From an uncultured Cellvibrionales bacterium (GTDB lineage Bacteria > Pseudomonadota > Gammaproteobacteria > Pseudomonadales > GM7GCV1), in the NCBI GenBank assembly GCA_913063225.1, contig CAJXYP010000003.1, positions 1-64,000 of the forward strand: DNA of 64,000 bases, given 5' to 3'. Under the pieces are notes generated by a model. The model was not told the DNA's origin, did no database searches, and saw only the letters and a program-made list of their open reading frames with translations. A program made the position numbers and the translations under genes. Shown piece by piece: positions 33,477-42,462 of the stretch; position 1 is the first letter of the stretch, and the number at the start of each line of letters is the position of its first letter.

Positions 33477-33508
33477 AAAAAAAGACCGCGCTATAACGAC
33501 AACGGTCT
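33477..33508 (-). terminator. Strong terminator hairpin just before paralogue 2
   Basis: AGACCG / CGGTCT with a 14-nt loop, followed by seven T on the minus strand. It lies 104 nt after the upstream DUF6152 gene, so it may end that transcript. Only 25 nt separate the T-tract from the ATG of paralogue 2, with the GGGGG ribosome site inside that space, so the promoter of paralogue 2 must overlap or precede the hairpin. Confidence 0.75.
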
Positions 33509-33513
33509 CCACT

Positions 33514-33525
33514 ATGACTAGTCAT
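33514..33525. promoter_or_regulatory. 12-bp palindrome beside the terminator
   Basis: ATGACTAGTCAT, a perfect palindrome 6 bp upstream (in transcript sense) of the terminator stem. It could be an operator for a promoter overlapping the hairpin. No regulator can be named. Confidence 0.3.
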
Positions 33526-33611
33526 TATTGTTTAAAGTGCCTCATCAGAGCCAAATACGTACAGAAAGGTAATCAAAAATTCATACTTTCTGCACAAAGA
33601 AGCCCGGCTAT

Positions 33612-34664
33612 TTATTCAGGATCTAGAGAAAATCTCTCCGCGCTATCTAGCTCGCATTCGAATTCAAACATGGGTTCATCATCGGCTACACGCTTCAAGC
33701 TAACTACGTGCTCATAGGGCGCTGAAAGGTACACCGGGTCTTCAATGCTAAATGCCATATTTAGCGTATTTCCACCATCGGCGATGCTGTAGGACTCTAC
33801 TATGCTTTTTTGCGCACTGGATGGAACATCTGCGCCGACCTGAGCAGCTAGAGCGAGCCCCCATTTGGACGCCGGGTAGCCGCTACTCTCAATGACAAGC
33901 GCATTGTCCTCAATACGTCCACTGGCCTGTCCAAATACACCCTGAGGGTCTGATGCAATGGGCTCGTCCTGCAAAGTAACAGTTCGCACAAGCGCGTAGT
34001 GTTCAAACTGAAAAACAACTTCATCTTGCGTCATTTGAATATCTGCTAGAAATGGCGCATATAAAATGCCGGGGATGCTACTGGTTTCGCAGGTATTTGC
34101 TGGGGAAAGCTGAGGATCGTAGTTGTCCCAAGCAGTCTGCCCTTGGTTAGATAAAGTCATAGGCGGCTCTGCCAGCCTTTGTGGGTAAGGTATTTGCCAG
34201 CGCCCCACTATTGAGTTGATACCAGTGGCTTCAGAATCAGATACGGCGGCAGTATCCAGAGTAAGATCCGGCGGACTTCCATAGGCTTCGCCGTTCGTGG
34301 CTACAAACCCGATACCAAACACCAAAGGATTGCCGGGCTTCCGATTCGGCCAAGCTACAACCTTAATAGTATCTCCGACACCAAAGGTGTCACGTCGAAT
34401 ACCCATTCGCTGCAGGTGAGCTGAGGCAGCTGCCTCGATCGACCATTGAGTTACTTGCCCATCCTCACCTAACACGTCTAACAACATTTCTGAGTGAGGA
34501 CTTCTCAAAGAAAACTCAACAACACTTCCTTCTAGCTCCATGGACTGGGATGGAATGTAATGTGTGGCAAATGAATGGTGAGCATATATATGTGGCGAGA
34601 TACTAACCGTTAGTAAAGCTGCCGAAAGAAGCGCAGTCAGTTTGTTTGGTGAAATGACGCCCAT
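33612..34664 (-). CDS. Exported DUF6152-containing protein, extended form (second)
   Basis: 350 residues. Signal peptide of about 28 residues ending IYAHHSFATHY. DUF6152 region to about 130 (LEGSVVEFSLRSPHSEMLLDV, QRMGIRRDTFGVGDTIKV). Its second domain parallels that of the protein at 26634: ETSSIPGILYAPFLADIQMT, ALVRTVTLQDEP, IEDNALVIESSG and FEFECELDSAERF. Same architecture but low identity. The strand and position put it upstream of the paralogue pair and receptor. Function unknown. Confidence 0.8.
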   Translation of the reverse strand: MGVISPNKLTALLSAALLTVSISPHIYAHHSFATHYIPSQSMELEGSVVEFSLRSPHSEMLLDVLGEDGQVTQWSIEAAASAHLQRMGIRRDTFGVGDTIKVVAWPNRKPGNPLVFGIGFVATNGEAYGSPPDLTLDTAAVSDSEATGINSIVGRWQIPYPQRLAEPPMTLSNQGQTAWDNYDPQLSPANTCETSSIPGILYAPFLADIQMTQDEVVFQFEHYALVRTVTLQDEPIASDPQGVFGQASGRIEDNALVIESSGYPASKWGLALAAQVGADVPSSAQKSIVESYSIADGGNTLNMAFSIEDPVYLSAPYEHVVSLKRVADDEPMFEFECELDSAERFSLDPE

Positions 34665-34696
34665 TTAAACCCCCAGAAATATAGTTTTTATCTTAG

Positions 34697-34719
34697 AAAA
34701 ACGAATTAAATCTTAATTC
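34697..34719 (-). terminator. AT-rich terminator-like hairpin between miaE and DUF6152 gene
   Basis: GAATTAA-GAT-TTAATTC followed by GTTTTT on the minus strand. It lies 33 nt after the miaE stop, so it may terminate miaE; it is also 33 nt before the ATG of the DUF6152 gene. The stem is AT-rich and weak. Confidence 0.45.
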
Positions 34720-34751
34720 CCGGCCAATTGATATGTTTGCCCTTCGCCAGT

Positions 34752-35375
34752 TCAGACGGTTATCCCGCTGTGAAATCTAAACTCCAGGCTTGTCCCCAAT
34801 ATCACTTTTTCATCTAGGGCTAGAAAGGTTTCAACTCGGTCATCTATAGGCGCTCCCGCCGCAGTTTTCGCAAGGGCTAGGTAATCAGCATAGTGCCGTG
34901 CTTCCGATTTCAGTAAACCTGTATAAAAGTCCGCCAATTCGGTATCAAGATGTGGCACTAAAGCTTGAAACCGCTCGCAGGAACGTGCCTCGATAATTGC
35001 ACCCACTATCAGGGTATCTATCAATTTCTCCGGTTCAGATTTACGCACCTGCTTCATCAAAGTTGCCGCATAATCCGAGGCGGTAACAAAGACGTAGTCG
35101 ATCTGGCGTTTTTTGAGGATAGCTACCACCTGCTCAAAGTGCCTTAACTCTTCACGCGCAAGCCTCGACATTTTATTCAGTAGTTGGTAGTCCTCGGTGT
35201 AGCGATACATCAAGTTAAGCGCCGTAGAGGCAGCCTTCTTCTCGCAGTTGGCGTGATCAATGAGAAGAGTGGGGATATTGGCTAATGCAAGTTTAATCCA
35301 TGCAGTGGGTGTCCTGCAGGGAAGAAAATCCAGGACCGGGTGCATCAATTTATCTATATCGGAAGGCATTGGCAT
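34752..35375 (-). CDS. miaE: tRNA-(ms2io6A37) hydroxylase
   Basis: 207 residues, a ferritin-like non-heme di-iron monooxygenase that hydroxylates ms2i6A at tRNA position 37. Iron-ligand motifs: the Glu of NCEKKA, then EELRHFEQV, IEARSCERF and SEARHYADYL. The closing LEFRFHSG is typical of the family. MiaE needs a MiaA/MiaB product, so those genes should exist elsewhere. It sits downstream of acnB, separated by a strong terminator. Confidence 0.93.
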   Translation of the reverse strand: MPMPSDIDKLMHPVLDFLPCRTPTAWIKLALANIPTLLIDHANCEKKAASTALNLMYRYTEDYQLLNKMSRLAREELRHFEQVVAILKKRQIDYVFVTASDYAATLMKQVRKSEPEKLIDTLIVGAIIEARSCERFQALVPHLDTELADFYTGLLKSEARHYADYLALAKTAAGAPIDDRVETFLALDEKVILGTSLEFRFHSGITV

Positions 35376-35431
35376 TTAAGATTGATTCAACCAGATCTAT
35401 ACTGAAAATTCGAATAACCAATAATGTATAA

Positions 35432-35459
35432 AGCCCTGCCAGTAGATACTGGCAGGGCT
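35432..35459 (-). terminator. Strong intrinsic terminator after acnB
   Basis: AGCCCTGCCAGTA and TACTGGCAGGGCT form a 13-bp perfect stem around a 2-nt centre, so a practical loop is 4-6 nt. On the minus strand TTTATA follows. It starts 27 nt after the acnB stop. Confidence 0.85.
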
Positions 35460-35486
35460 CTAAAAACAATGTACGCTAACAAAGTC

Positions 35487-38285
35487 TTAGCCAACAAATC
35501 TCAGAGGCTGCACTTCAACACTAAGCTCTTCGGTTGGTGGTGCAAAGTCAGTAAGGTTGATGCCTTTTACCGCATCCTTGTACTCACTAATCGTTGGTAT
35601 CCGACCGAGAATACTTGAGAGCACTACTACCGGTGTTGATGCCAACAAAGACTCACCTTTTTTCTCGTTGGAATCTTCAACAACTCGGCCCTGGAACAGG
35701 CGAGTTGACGTAGCTAACACGGTGTCACCCTTCTCGGCTTTCTCTTGGTTACCCATACAGAGGTTACAACCCGGGCGCTCCAAATACATGATATTTTCAT
35801 ATTTGGTGCGAGCCGCTTCTTTGGGGTCGTCATCGTTAAACTCAAAACCCGAGTATTTGCTGAGAACCTCCCAATCTCCCTCTGCCTTTAGTTCATCAAC
35901 GATGTTGTACGTCGGAGGTGCTATCACCAGAGGGGCCTTGAATTCCAGACTCCCGTTTTGATCTTCGAGATTTTTGAGCATCTGGGAAATAATTTTCATA
36001 TCTCCTTTGTGAATCATGCATGATCCAACAAAAGCGAGGTCAACTGCTTTATCGCCGCCGTAGTAGGACACAGGGCGGATGGTATCGTGCGTATATCGCT
36101 TGGAAACATCTTCATTATTAACATCTGGGTCAGCAATCATAGGCTCATTAATCTCATCAAGATCAACGACCACTTCCGCGTAGTAACTAGCAGTATTGTC
36201 TGGTTTAAGTGCTGTACTTTCGCCAGATTTGATTTCATTAATCCGCTTATCTGCGAGGTTAATCAAGCCCTGAAGCATTTTGACATCGTTATCCATGCCT
36301 TTGTCTATCATGATCTGGATACGGTTTTTCGCGATTTCCAATGATCCAATCAAGGTTTCGTCATTAGAAATGCAGATAGAGGCTTTTGCCTTCATCTCAG
36401 CGGTCCAGTCAGTGAAGGTGAAGGCCTGATCAGCAAGCAATGTACCGATGTGCACCTCAATAATACGACCCTGAAAAACATTATCGCCAAACTCTTTGAG
36501 CATTTGTGCCTGAGTTGCATGTACAACGTCGCGGAAGTCCATGTAGCTTTTCATTTCGCCTTTGAAGGTTACTTTGACAGACTCAGGAATGGGCATGGCG
36601 CACTCACCAGTAGCCAATGCTATTGCAACAGTCCCGGAGTCCGCACCGAAAGCGACGCCTTTTGACATTCTGGTGTGAGAGTCTCCACCAATAATGATGG
36701 CCCAGTCATCAATAGCGAGATCGTTTAGCATCTTATGGATCACATCGGTAAGCGGGGGGTAGACGCCTCTGGGATCACGCGCCGTGATCAGGCCAAAGTC
36801 GTTCATAAACTTCATCAAGCGAGGAATGTTCGCTTTTGATCTGTCATCCCATACAGAAGCCGTGTGACAACCGGATTGATATGCACCATCAATACTCGGT
36901 GAGATCACCGTTGCGGCCATGGCCTCTAGTTCCTGAGATGTCATCAAACCAGTGGTGTCTTGTGAACCAACAAGATTCACTTTCACGCGAACATCTGAGC
37001 CAGCGTGAAGTGCTGTTTTCGAATTCACGCCTAACGCATTTCGATTAAAGATCTTTTCAACGGCAGTCAAACCCTGGCCTTCATGAGAAATTTCTTTCGA
37101 AGGGGCAAAAACCAATGGAGCCTCTATACCGAGAGTTTCAGCGGCTAAGGTCTGCAGTTTTTTACCAAAGACAACCGCATAGGAACCACCGGCCTTCATA
37201 AACTCGACTTTTTGCGGAGTAAAGGCGGAGGAGATATCGACAAGTTCCTGAGCACCGTTATAGAGTTTTTTCTCTTTTGTGTTGATGGTCAGCACAGTGC
37301 CTGTCTCAACGGAATAGGCTTGCTCAAGAATCGTACCACCATCTTCGTCGAGCACAGAGTTACCTGCACTATCAAGTTTCTTCACCCAGTTTTTCAGGTC
37401 TAGGCCAATACCTCCGGTTACATCCACAGTGGTCAAGAAGATCGGCGAAATACCATTGGTGCCCGCGACTACCGGTGCGAAGTTTACAAAGGGCACATAA
37501 GGGCTAGCTGGAACACCCGCCCAAAGAGCGACATTGTTCACACCAGACATACGAGATGAACCCACACCCATAGTGCCCTTTTCGGCAATTAGCATGACTT
37601 TCTTGCCTGGGTGCTTGGCTTGCAAATTCTGAATCTCTTGTTGAGCCTCAGGCGAAATTAGACACTTGCCATGTAACTCACGGTCTGAGCGAGAGTGCGC
37701 CTGGTTACCTGGAGAGAGTAAATCGGTAGAAATATCACCGACCCCCGCAATGTAAGTAACAACATCAATTTTTTCGTTGATCTCCGGAAGCTTGGTGAAG
37801 AACTCCGCATTGGCATAGCTTTCAAGAATATCTTTGGCAATTGCGTTGCCGGCTTTGTAGGCAGCTTCCAGTCGATCAGTGTCTGCTTCGTAAAGGAACA
37901 CCTGAGTTTTGAGGATTTCAGAAGCGGGTTCAGCTACTGCTGTATCGTCGCCCAGAGCCAGATCCAGAAGTACCTCAACAGATGGGCCACCCTTCATGTG
38001 GGAAAGCAGCTCGTAAGCAAAGGTTGGTGTAATCTCTTCTAAGACTGACTCGCCGAGAATGATTTCTTTTAGGTACTTGGCTTTTACGCTAGCCGCGCTG
38101 GTAGTTCCGGGAAGCGTGTTATAGATAAAAAACTTCAGGGAGTCTTCTCGGTGCTCATTATCGTGATCTTTAATCTGCTCGATAATTTCTGATAGCAGTC
38201 CTGCGTTATCAATCGGCTTCGGATTAAGACCCAAATCGTTCTTGCGGGTCTCTATTTCCTTTGTATATCCCAAGTAAAGGCTCAT
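35487..38285 (-). CDS. acnB: Bifunctional aconitate hydratase 2 / 2-methylisocitrate dehydratase, long form
   Basis: TCA-cycle enzyme with a [4Fe-4S] cluster, also acting in propionate breakdown. 932 residues from ATG 38285 (GAGGAA just upstream; a TTG one codon earlier is unlikely). The N-terminal HEAT-like domain and swivel precede the catalytic domains; cluster cysteines include GSCMIHKGDM and PGCNLCMGNQ. It is about 65 residues longer than the E. coli-type AcnB (865). The extra text around EDGGTILEQAYSVETGTVLT and NTKEKKLYNGAQELVDISS resembles, from memory, the long AcnB of Bacteroidota. Monocistronic by its flanking gaps and terminator. Confidence 0.95.
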   Translation of the reverse strand: MSLYLGYTKEIETRKNDLGLNPKPIDNAGLLSEIIEQIKDHDNEHREDSLKFFIYNTLPGTTSAASVKAKYLKEIILGESVLEEITPTFAYELLSHMKGGPSVEVLLDLALGDDTAVAEPASEILKTQVFLYEADTDRLEAAYKAGNAIAKDILESYANAEFFTKLPEINEKIDVVTYIAGVGDISTDLLSPGNQAHSRSDRELHGKCLISPEAQQEIQNLQAKHPGKKVMLIAEKGTMGVGSSRMSGVNNVALWAGVPASPYVPFVNFAPVVAGTNGISPIFLTTVDVTGGIGLDLKNWVKKLDSAGNSVLDEDGGTILEQAYSVETGTVLTINTKEKKLYNGAQELVDISSAFTPQKVEFMKAGGSYAVVFGKKLQTLAAETLGIEAPLVFAPSKEISHEGQGLTAVEKIFNRNALGVNSKTALHAGSDVRVKVNLVGSQDTTGLMTSQELEAMAATVISPSIDGAYQSGCHTASVWDDRSKANIPRLMKFMNDFGLITARDPRGVYPPLTDVIHKMLNDLAIDDWAIIIGGDSHTRMSKGVAFGADSGTVAIALATGECAMPIPESVKVTFKGEMKSYMDFRDVVHATQAQMLKEFGDNVFQGRIIEVHIGTLLADQAFTFTDWTAEMKAKASICISNDETLIGSLEIAKNRIQIMIDKGMDNDVKMLQGLINLADKRINEIKSGESTALKPDNTASYYAEVVVDLDEINEPMIADPDVNNEDVSKRYTHDTIRPVSYYGGDKAVDLAFVGSCMIHKGDMKIISQMLKNLEDQNGSLEFKAPLVIAPPTYNIVDELKAEGDWEVLSKYSGFEFNDDDPKEAARTKYENIMYLERPGCNLCMGNQEKAEKGDTVLATSTRLFQGRVVEDSNEKKGESLLASTPVVVLSSILGRIPTISEYKDAVKGINLTDFAPPTEELSVEVQPLRFVG

Positions 38286-38501
38286 CAATTCCTCGTATTA
38301 AAAAGTGACTAAAATAGACTGCAAATTATAGCAGCTAAGCATCTCCGCTAGTTAGTCAGAAATGCTAAGTATTTATCGGATGAATGACTGTTCTTGCCCT
38401 CAATAAAGTGAACAAATCTTGGAGGAAGTGTGCGGAATTGACTGTTATTCAGTGCAGTTTTATTGCTCCAAATTTGTACTCCTAAGAGCAAATACGTTCA
38501 G

Positions 38502-39683
38502 CTATAGCTGATCTAGACCAATCGAAAGGTCAGCCTTAATATCATCCATATGCTCTAGCCCAACAGCAATACGAATCAGATTTTCCGTAATGCCTGCCGC
38601 AGCACGTTCCTCATCGGTAATACGCCCATGAGTAGTGGTGGCTGGATGCACTATGGTGGTTTTTGCGTCACCCAAGTTTGCGGTATGACTAAGCAGCTCT
38701 GTGGAATCAATAACCTTCCAAGCCTCTTTACGTCCGCCCTTAACTCGAAAGGACAATACGCCACCGTAAGCTGACATCTGTTCACTGGCGAGACTATGGC
38801 CTCGATGATTAGATAGTCCTGCATAAAATACATGTTCAACCGCCGGATGATCTTGAAGCCAGACAGCGAGATTTTCCGCGTTTTCACAATGAGCGCGCAT
38901 ACGTACAGAAAGCGTCTCTAACCCTTTGAGAAATACCCAGGCATTGAATGGGCTCATACAGGGTCCCGCAGAACGCAGAAAACCCACGACTTCGTCCATA
39001 TCTTCTTGGCGGCCCAAAACTGCGCCACCTAGACATCTACCCTGCCCGTCTATGTATTTTGTGGCGGAGTGAATAACAATATCCGCGCCTAACAGCAAAG
39101 GCTTCTGCAGTATTGGAGTTGCAAAGCAGTTGTCTACAACCAGGTACGCACCTATGGATTTGGACAGTTTAGAAAGAGCAGCAATATCCGCCACTTCACA
39201 AATAGGGTTTGAGGGAGACTCCAAGAAAAATAGTTTTGTATTGTCCCTGCAAGCTGCCTTCCAGCCATCGATATCTGTTAATCCAACATAGGTGGTTTCT
39301 ACACCCATTTTGGCTAGGTACTTATTCAACAGCACGGTGGTGCTACCAAAAACATCTCTGGAACAGACAATATGATCGCCGGCCTGCAGGAGCGCTATGC
39401 AGGTGCTCATAATTGCGGCCATGCCGGAAGAGGTGGCGACACAGGCATCTGCCCCCTCCATAAGGGCTAAACGCTCCTCAAAGGCCTTTACGGTCGGGTT
39501 GGTATAGCGGCTATAGACATTGCCGTCCTCTTCACCAGAAAAACGCGAAGCAGCCTGCTCAGCGTTATCAAATAGATAGCTGGAGGTTAAATACATAAGC
39601 TCAGAGTGTTCTCCTTGGTCTGAGCGGTCGATACCGCCTCTAATTGCCCAGGTTTGCGTCTGATATTTAGTTTTATCCGTCAT
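38502..39683 (-). CDS. metZ: O-succinylhomoserine sulfhydrylase
   Basis: 393 residues, PLP enzyme of the Cys/Met metabolism family that makes homocysteine directly from O-succinylhomoserine and sulfide. The PLP Lys is in HSATKYIDGQGR. YSRYTNPTVKAFEERLALMEGA and the C-terminal SLGDAKTTIVHPATTTH-like text (here ANLGDAKTTIVHPATTTHG) match the family. Its location next to purF is the usual one in pseudomonads and favours metZ over metB or metC. About 120 bp separate it from purF. Confidence 0.93.
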   Translation of the reverse strand: MTDKTKYQTQTWAIRGGIDRSDQGEHSELMYLTSSYLFDNAEQAASRFSGEEDGNVYSRYTNPTVKAFEERLALMEGADACVATSSGMAAIMSTCIALLQAGDHIVCSRDVFGSTTVLLNKYLAKMGVETTYVGLTDIDGWKAACRDNTKLFFLESPSNPICEVADIAALSKLSKSIGAYLVVDNCFATPILQKPLLLGADIVIHSATKYIDGQGRCLGGAVLGRQEDMDEVVGFLRSAGPCMSPFNAWVFLKGLETLSVRMRAHCENAENLAVWLQDHPAVEHVFYAGLSNHRGHSLASEQMSAYGGVLSFRVKGGRKEAWKVIDSTELLSHTANLGDAKTTIVHPATTTHGRITDEERAAAGITENLIRIAVGLEHMDDIKADLSIGLDQL

Positions 39684-39802
39684 CTGTTGCTCAACTCTTA
39701 AGTTCTTCTTCCTGCTGTCAGGTTCCTTCAGCCCTTAATAGCTGTTGACAGCTAAATGCTCAGGGCTCCTTATAGCTCTAGGCGGTCAATTGCTCTCGGC
39801 TC

Positions 39803-41332
39803 TCAGTTGCTCTCGGCGGTATCATTATAAAGGCCTACCGCAGCGGTTTCTTCGCCTAAACTACCGCCTTCAATACGCACCGCGTCTTTGCGTTTTGCTT
39901 CAATAGCGCCCAAGTACTCTGCATCTATATCGCCGGTAACGTATTCACCGGTGAATACCGAACATTCAAATTCTGTTATTTCTGAATTACCTTCACTAGA
40001 AGCATCAATAAGGTCTTCCAAATCCTGATAGACCAACCAATCCACACCAATGAGCTCAGAAATCTCTTCCTCTGTGCGCCCATGGGCTATTAACTCTTCT
40101 GGAGACGGCATATCAATGCCGTAAACATTGGGGTATCTAACAGGAGGCGCCGCAGACGCAAAGTAAACCTTATTCGCCCCGGCCTCCCGCGCCATCTGAA
40201 TGATTTGTGTACAAGTAGTACCACGAACAATAGAGTCATCTACCAAGAGTACATTACGACCTTTAAACTCCGACTCGATGGCGTTTAGCTTTTGCCGCAC
40301 TGACTTCTTGCGCACAGCCTGCCCCGGCATAATGAAGGTCCTGCCGATATAGCGATTTTTCATTAAGCCTTCACGCAGCTTGATACCTAGTTTTTCTGCT
40401 AGGGCCTGCGCTGCAACCCGGCTGGTATCCGGAATAGGTATAACCACATCGATATCGTGATCGGGTCGAATTCTCTCAATTTTCTCTGCCAACTTTAGTC
40501 CCTGACGAAGACGGGTTTTATACATATGGATTCCATCGATTGTGGAATCTGGCCGCGCCAAATAAACATGCTCGAATATACAGGGAACACTCCGAGCTTT
40601 TTCTGCGCAGAGCTGACGATGCATCTGAAAATCACTATCAATGTATATAGCTTCGCCTGGAGCAACATCTCCTAACAGATCAAATCCGAGCACCGCCAAC
40701 GCGGAGGATTCAGATGCAAGCATATATTCGATCACGCCTTTGCGCTTTCTAGAACCGAACACCAAAGGCCGAATCCCCATGGGATCCCTAAAACCAAGTA
40801 GCCCGTGACCGGCAATAAGGGCAACACAGGCATACGCGCCTGAGCAACGTTTATGTAATGCAGTAACCGCCGAGAACATATCCCCTGCTGTTGGACTTAA
40901 ATTATCCGATTTATCCAATTCGTGAGCTAATACATTAAGAATAACTTCTGAATCGGAGTCGGTATTCAGGTGCCTCTTATCCGTTTTATAGAGCAGCGAA
41001 CTCAGCTTTGCAGAATTAACCAGGTTGCCGTTGTGAGCTAGGCTAATGCCATAAGGCGAGTTTACGTAGAAAGGCTGCGCAAGGGCCGGGCCCGAGCTTC
41101 CTGCTGTCGGATACCGAACATGGCCAATGCCATAGTTTCCGGCAAGGTTTTCCATATCCCGTGAACGGAAGACACTACGGACTAGACCAACTCCCTTTTT
41201 CTGAAAAAGATGTCCGTCTTGGCAAGTAACAATGCCGGCAGCGTCTTGCCCGCGGTGTTGGAGTACGGTTAAGGCGTCGTAAAGGTCAGTATTAACGTTC
41301 TGTTGGCTGTAAAGCCCAACGATTCCGCACAT
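39803..41332 (-). CDS. purF: Amidophosphoribosyltransferase
   Basis: First committed step of purine synthesis: PRPP plus glutamine to phosphoribosylamine. 509 residues. The catalytic N-terminal Cys follows the initiator Met (MCGIVGLYSQQ), so Met removal is required. Glutaminase motifs: LQHRGQDAAGI and GIGHVRYPTAG. PRPP loop: VLLVDDSIVRGTT. No long propeptide, as in other gammaproteobacteria. It starts 2 nt after the cvpA stop, forming the usual cvpA-purF unit. The 120-bp gap after it repeats TTGCTCTCGG twice. Confidence 0.97.
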   Translation of the reverse strand: MCGIVGLYSQQNVNTDLYDALTVLQHRGQDAAGIVTCQDGHLFQKKGVGLVRSVFRSRDMENLAGNYGIGHVRYPTAGSSGPALAQPFYVNSPYGISLAHNGNLVNSAKLSSLLYKTDKRHLNTDSDSEVILNVLAHELDKSDNLSPTAGDMFSAVTALHKRCSGAYACVALIAGHGLLGFRDPMGIRPLVFGSRKRKGVIEYMLASESSALAVLGFDLLGDVAPGEAIYIDSDFQMHRQLCAEKARSVPCIFEHVYLARPDSTIDGIHMYKTRLRQGLKLAEKIERIRPDHDIDVVIPIPDTSRVAAQALAEKLGIKLREGLMKNRYIGRTFIMPGQAVRKKSVRQKLNAIESEFKGRNVLLVDDSIVRGTTCTQIIQMAREAGANKVYFASAAPPVRYPNVYGIDMPSPEELIAHGRTEEEISELIGVDWLVYQDLEDLIDASSEGNSEITEFECSVFTGEYVTGDIDAEYLGAIEAKRKDAVRIEGGSLGEETAAVGLYNDTAESN

Positions 41333-41334
41333 TT

Positions 41335-41844
41335 TTATTCAATCTCGGTAAAGAAGCCAACTATCCATGAAGAGAGTGAGCTAAGCAGTTCCATTGCCCA
41401 GCTTTCAAAAGCCAAAAATTCCGGAATCAAAAAAGAGCTTGCCCACCAGTTCACCTCTTCTACCGGTGCCATCGCTGGCAAAAATATTAATATTGCGAGC
41501 ACAATAACCAAGCCTCGCGCTAACCCAAATACTGAACCCAAAGTTCGATCAGTGCCACTTAAACCTGTTGCCTCAGCCAACTTACTTAGCAGATGTGAAA
41601 CTAGACCACCGCAGACCAATACAAGTATGAATATGCAGGCTCCGCCAGCCAAATCAAGAACGATAGAACCCAACTCTGGATCAAGAGGTAGCAGCTGACC
41701 TACCTGGGATCTAAAAAGAAAGGACAGTAGCAGCGCAGCGCCCCAAGTTGCTAGGGAGAATACCTCTTTAATAAAGCCGCGAAAGAGTCCAACCGAAGCT
41801 GATATGGCTAGGACGAGCAAAATTGCGATATCTGCTCCGCTCAT
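41335..41844 (-). CDS. cvpA: CvpA family membrane protein
   Basis: 169 residues with four hydrophobic segments. The start GADIAILLVLAISASVGLFRGFIKEV is the family hallmark (Asp in helix 1 and RGFxKE). In E. coli CvpA is needed for colicin V production and for envelope stress tolerance; its biochemical role is unsettled. Position directly before purF is conserved. Confidence 0.94.
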   Translation of the reverse strand: MSGADIAILLVLAISASVGLFRGFIKEVFSLATWGAALLLSFLFRSQVGQLLPLDPELGSIVLDLAGGACIFILVLVCGGLVSHLLSKLAEATGLSGTDRTLGSVFGLARGLVIVLAILIFLPAMAPVEEVNWWASSFLIPEFLAFESWAMELLSSLSSWIVGFFTEIE

Positions 41845-41907
41845 AGGGGCTCTGTAGACAATTCCGGCTGTGATTGAGGCTGAAGGTATTGTAACAAAGG
41901 CAATTGC

Positions 41908-42441
41908 TTAGGGCTCGAATCTGAGCAGTATGGCTTCATTGCCCGTAAGGTCGCTTAATTGGTTGAGGGTGCGCCGCGCCTCGCTCGGATCGACTACCGG
42001 GCCAGCGTAGACCTTGTAAAGATCTGGAGCCTCGCTGAAGGACGGTGTTAGGCGCACATAGGCGTCATACCCCTCAGCAAGTAGTTCGTCTTTTAAAGTT
42101 TCAGCGTTATCAATCAGTGCAAAGCTACCGACTTGAACAACCCAGGCCTGAGGCAACCCGGATTCATTCAAAATCCCTTCAGGAATGTTATCGATGCTTA
42201 ATTGATCCGTATTTTCGTCCGGGTTAAACAACTCATGCAGCACAATTTCTTGTACTTCATAAGGAGCTGAGGGATTGATAATATCTAAGGGCGCCACCTG
42301 AACTCGCTGCAGGGGAATGAGCGAATCTCTACTAATTTCAAATTCACTCTCGGAATTAAACAGAAGTGGATAGAAAATCAAACCTAGGCAGAGAATTACC
42401 AAGGTACCAATAAGGCGTTCTTTTAGGGGTGGTGTGGCCAA
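41908..42441 (-). CDS. SPOR-domain protein (DedD-like)
   Basis: 177 residues, apparently from a TTG (AGGA 8 nt upstream). One N-terminal transmembrane helix (LIGTLVILCLGLIFYPLLF), a linker, then a C-terminal SPOR domain from about 95 (AWVQVGSFALIDNAETLKDEL ends near residue 117). SPOR domains bind denuded septal peptidoglycan, so a role in cell division is likely. Order folC-dedD-cvpA is conserved in the group. Confidence 0.88.
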   Translation of the reverse strand: MATPPLKERLIGTLVILCLGLIFYPLLFNSESEFEISRDSLIPLQRVQVAPLDIINPSAPYEVQEIVLHELFNPDENTDQLSIDNIPEGILNESGLPQAWVVQVGSFALIDNAETLKDELLAEGYDAYVRLTPSFSEAPDLYKVYAGPVVDPSEARRTLNQLSDLTGNEAILLRFEP

Positions 42442-42462
42442 GAATATGTCCTATATTAGAAG

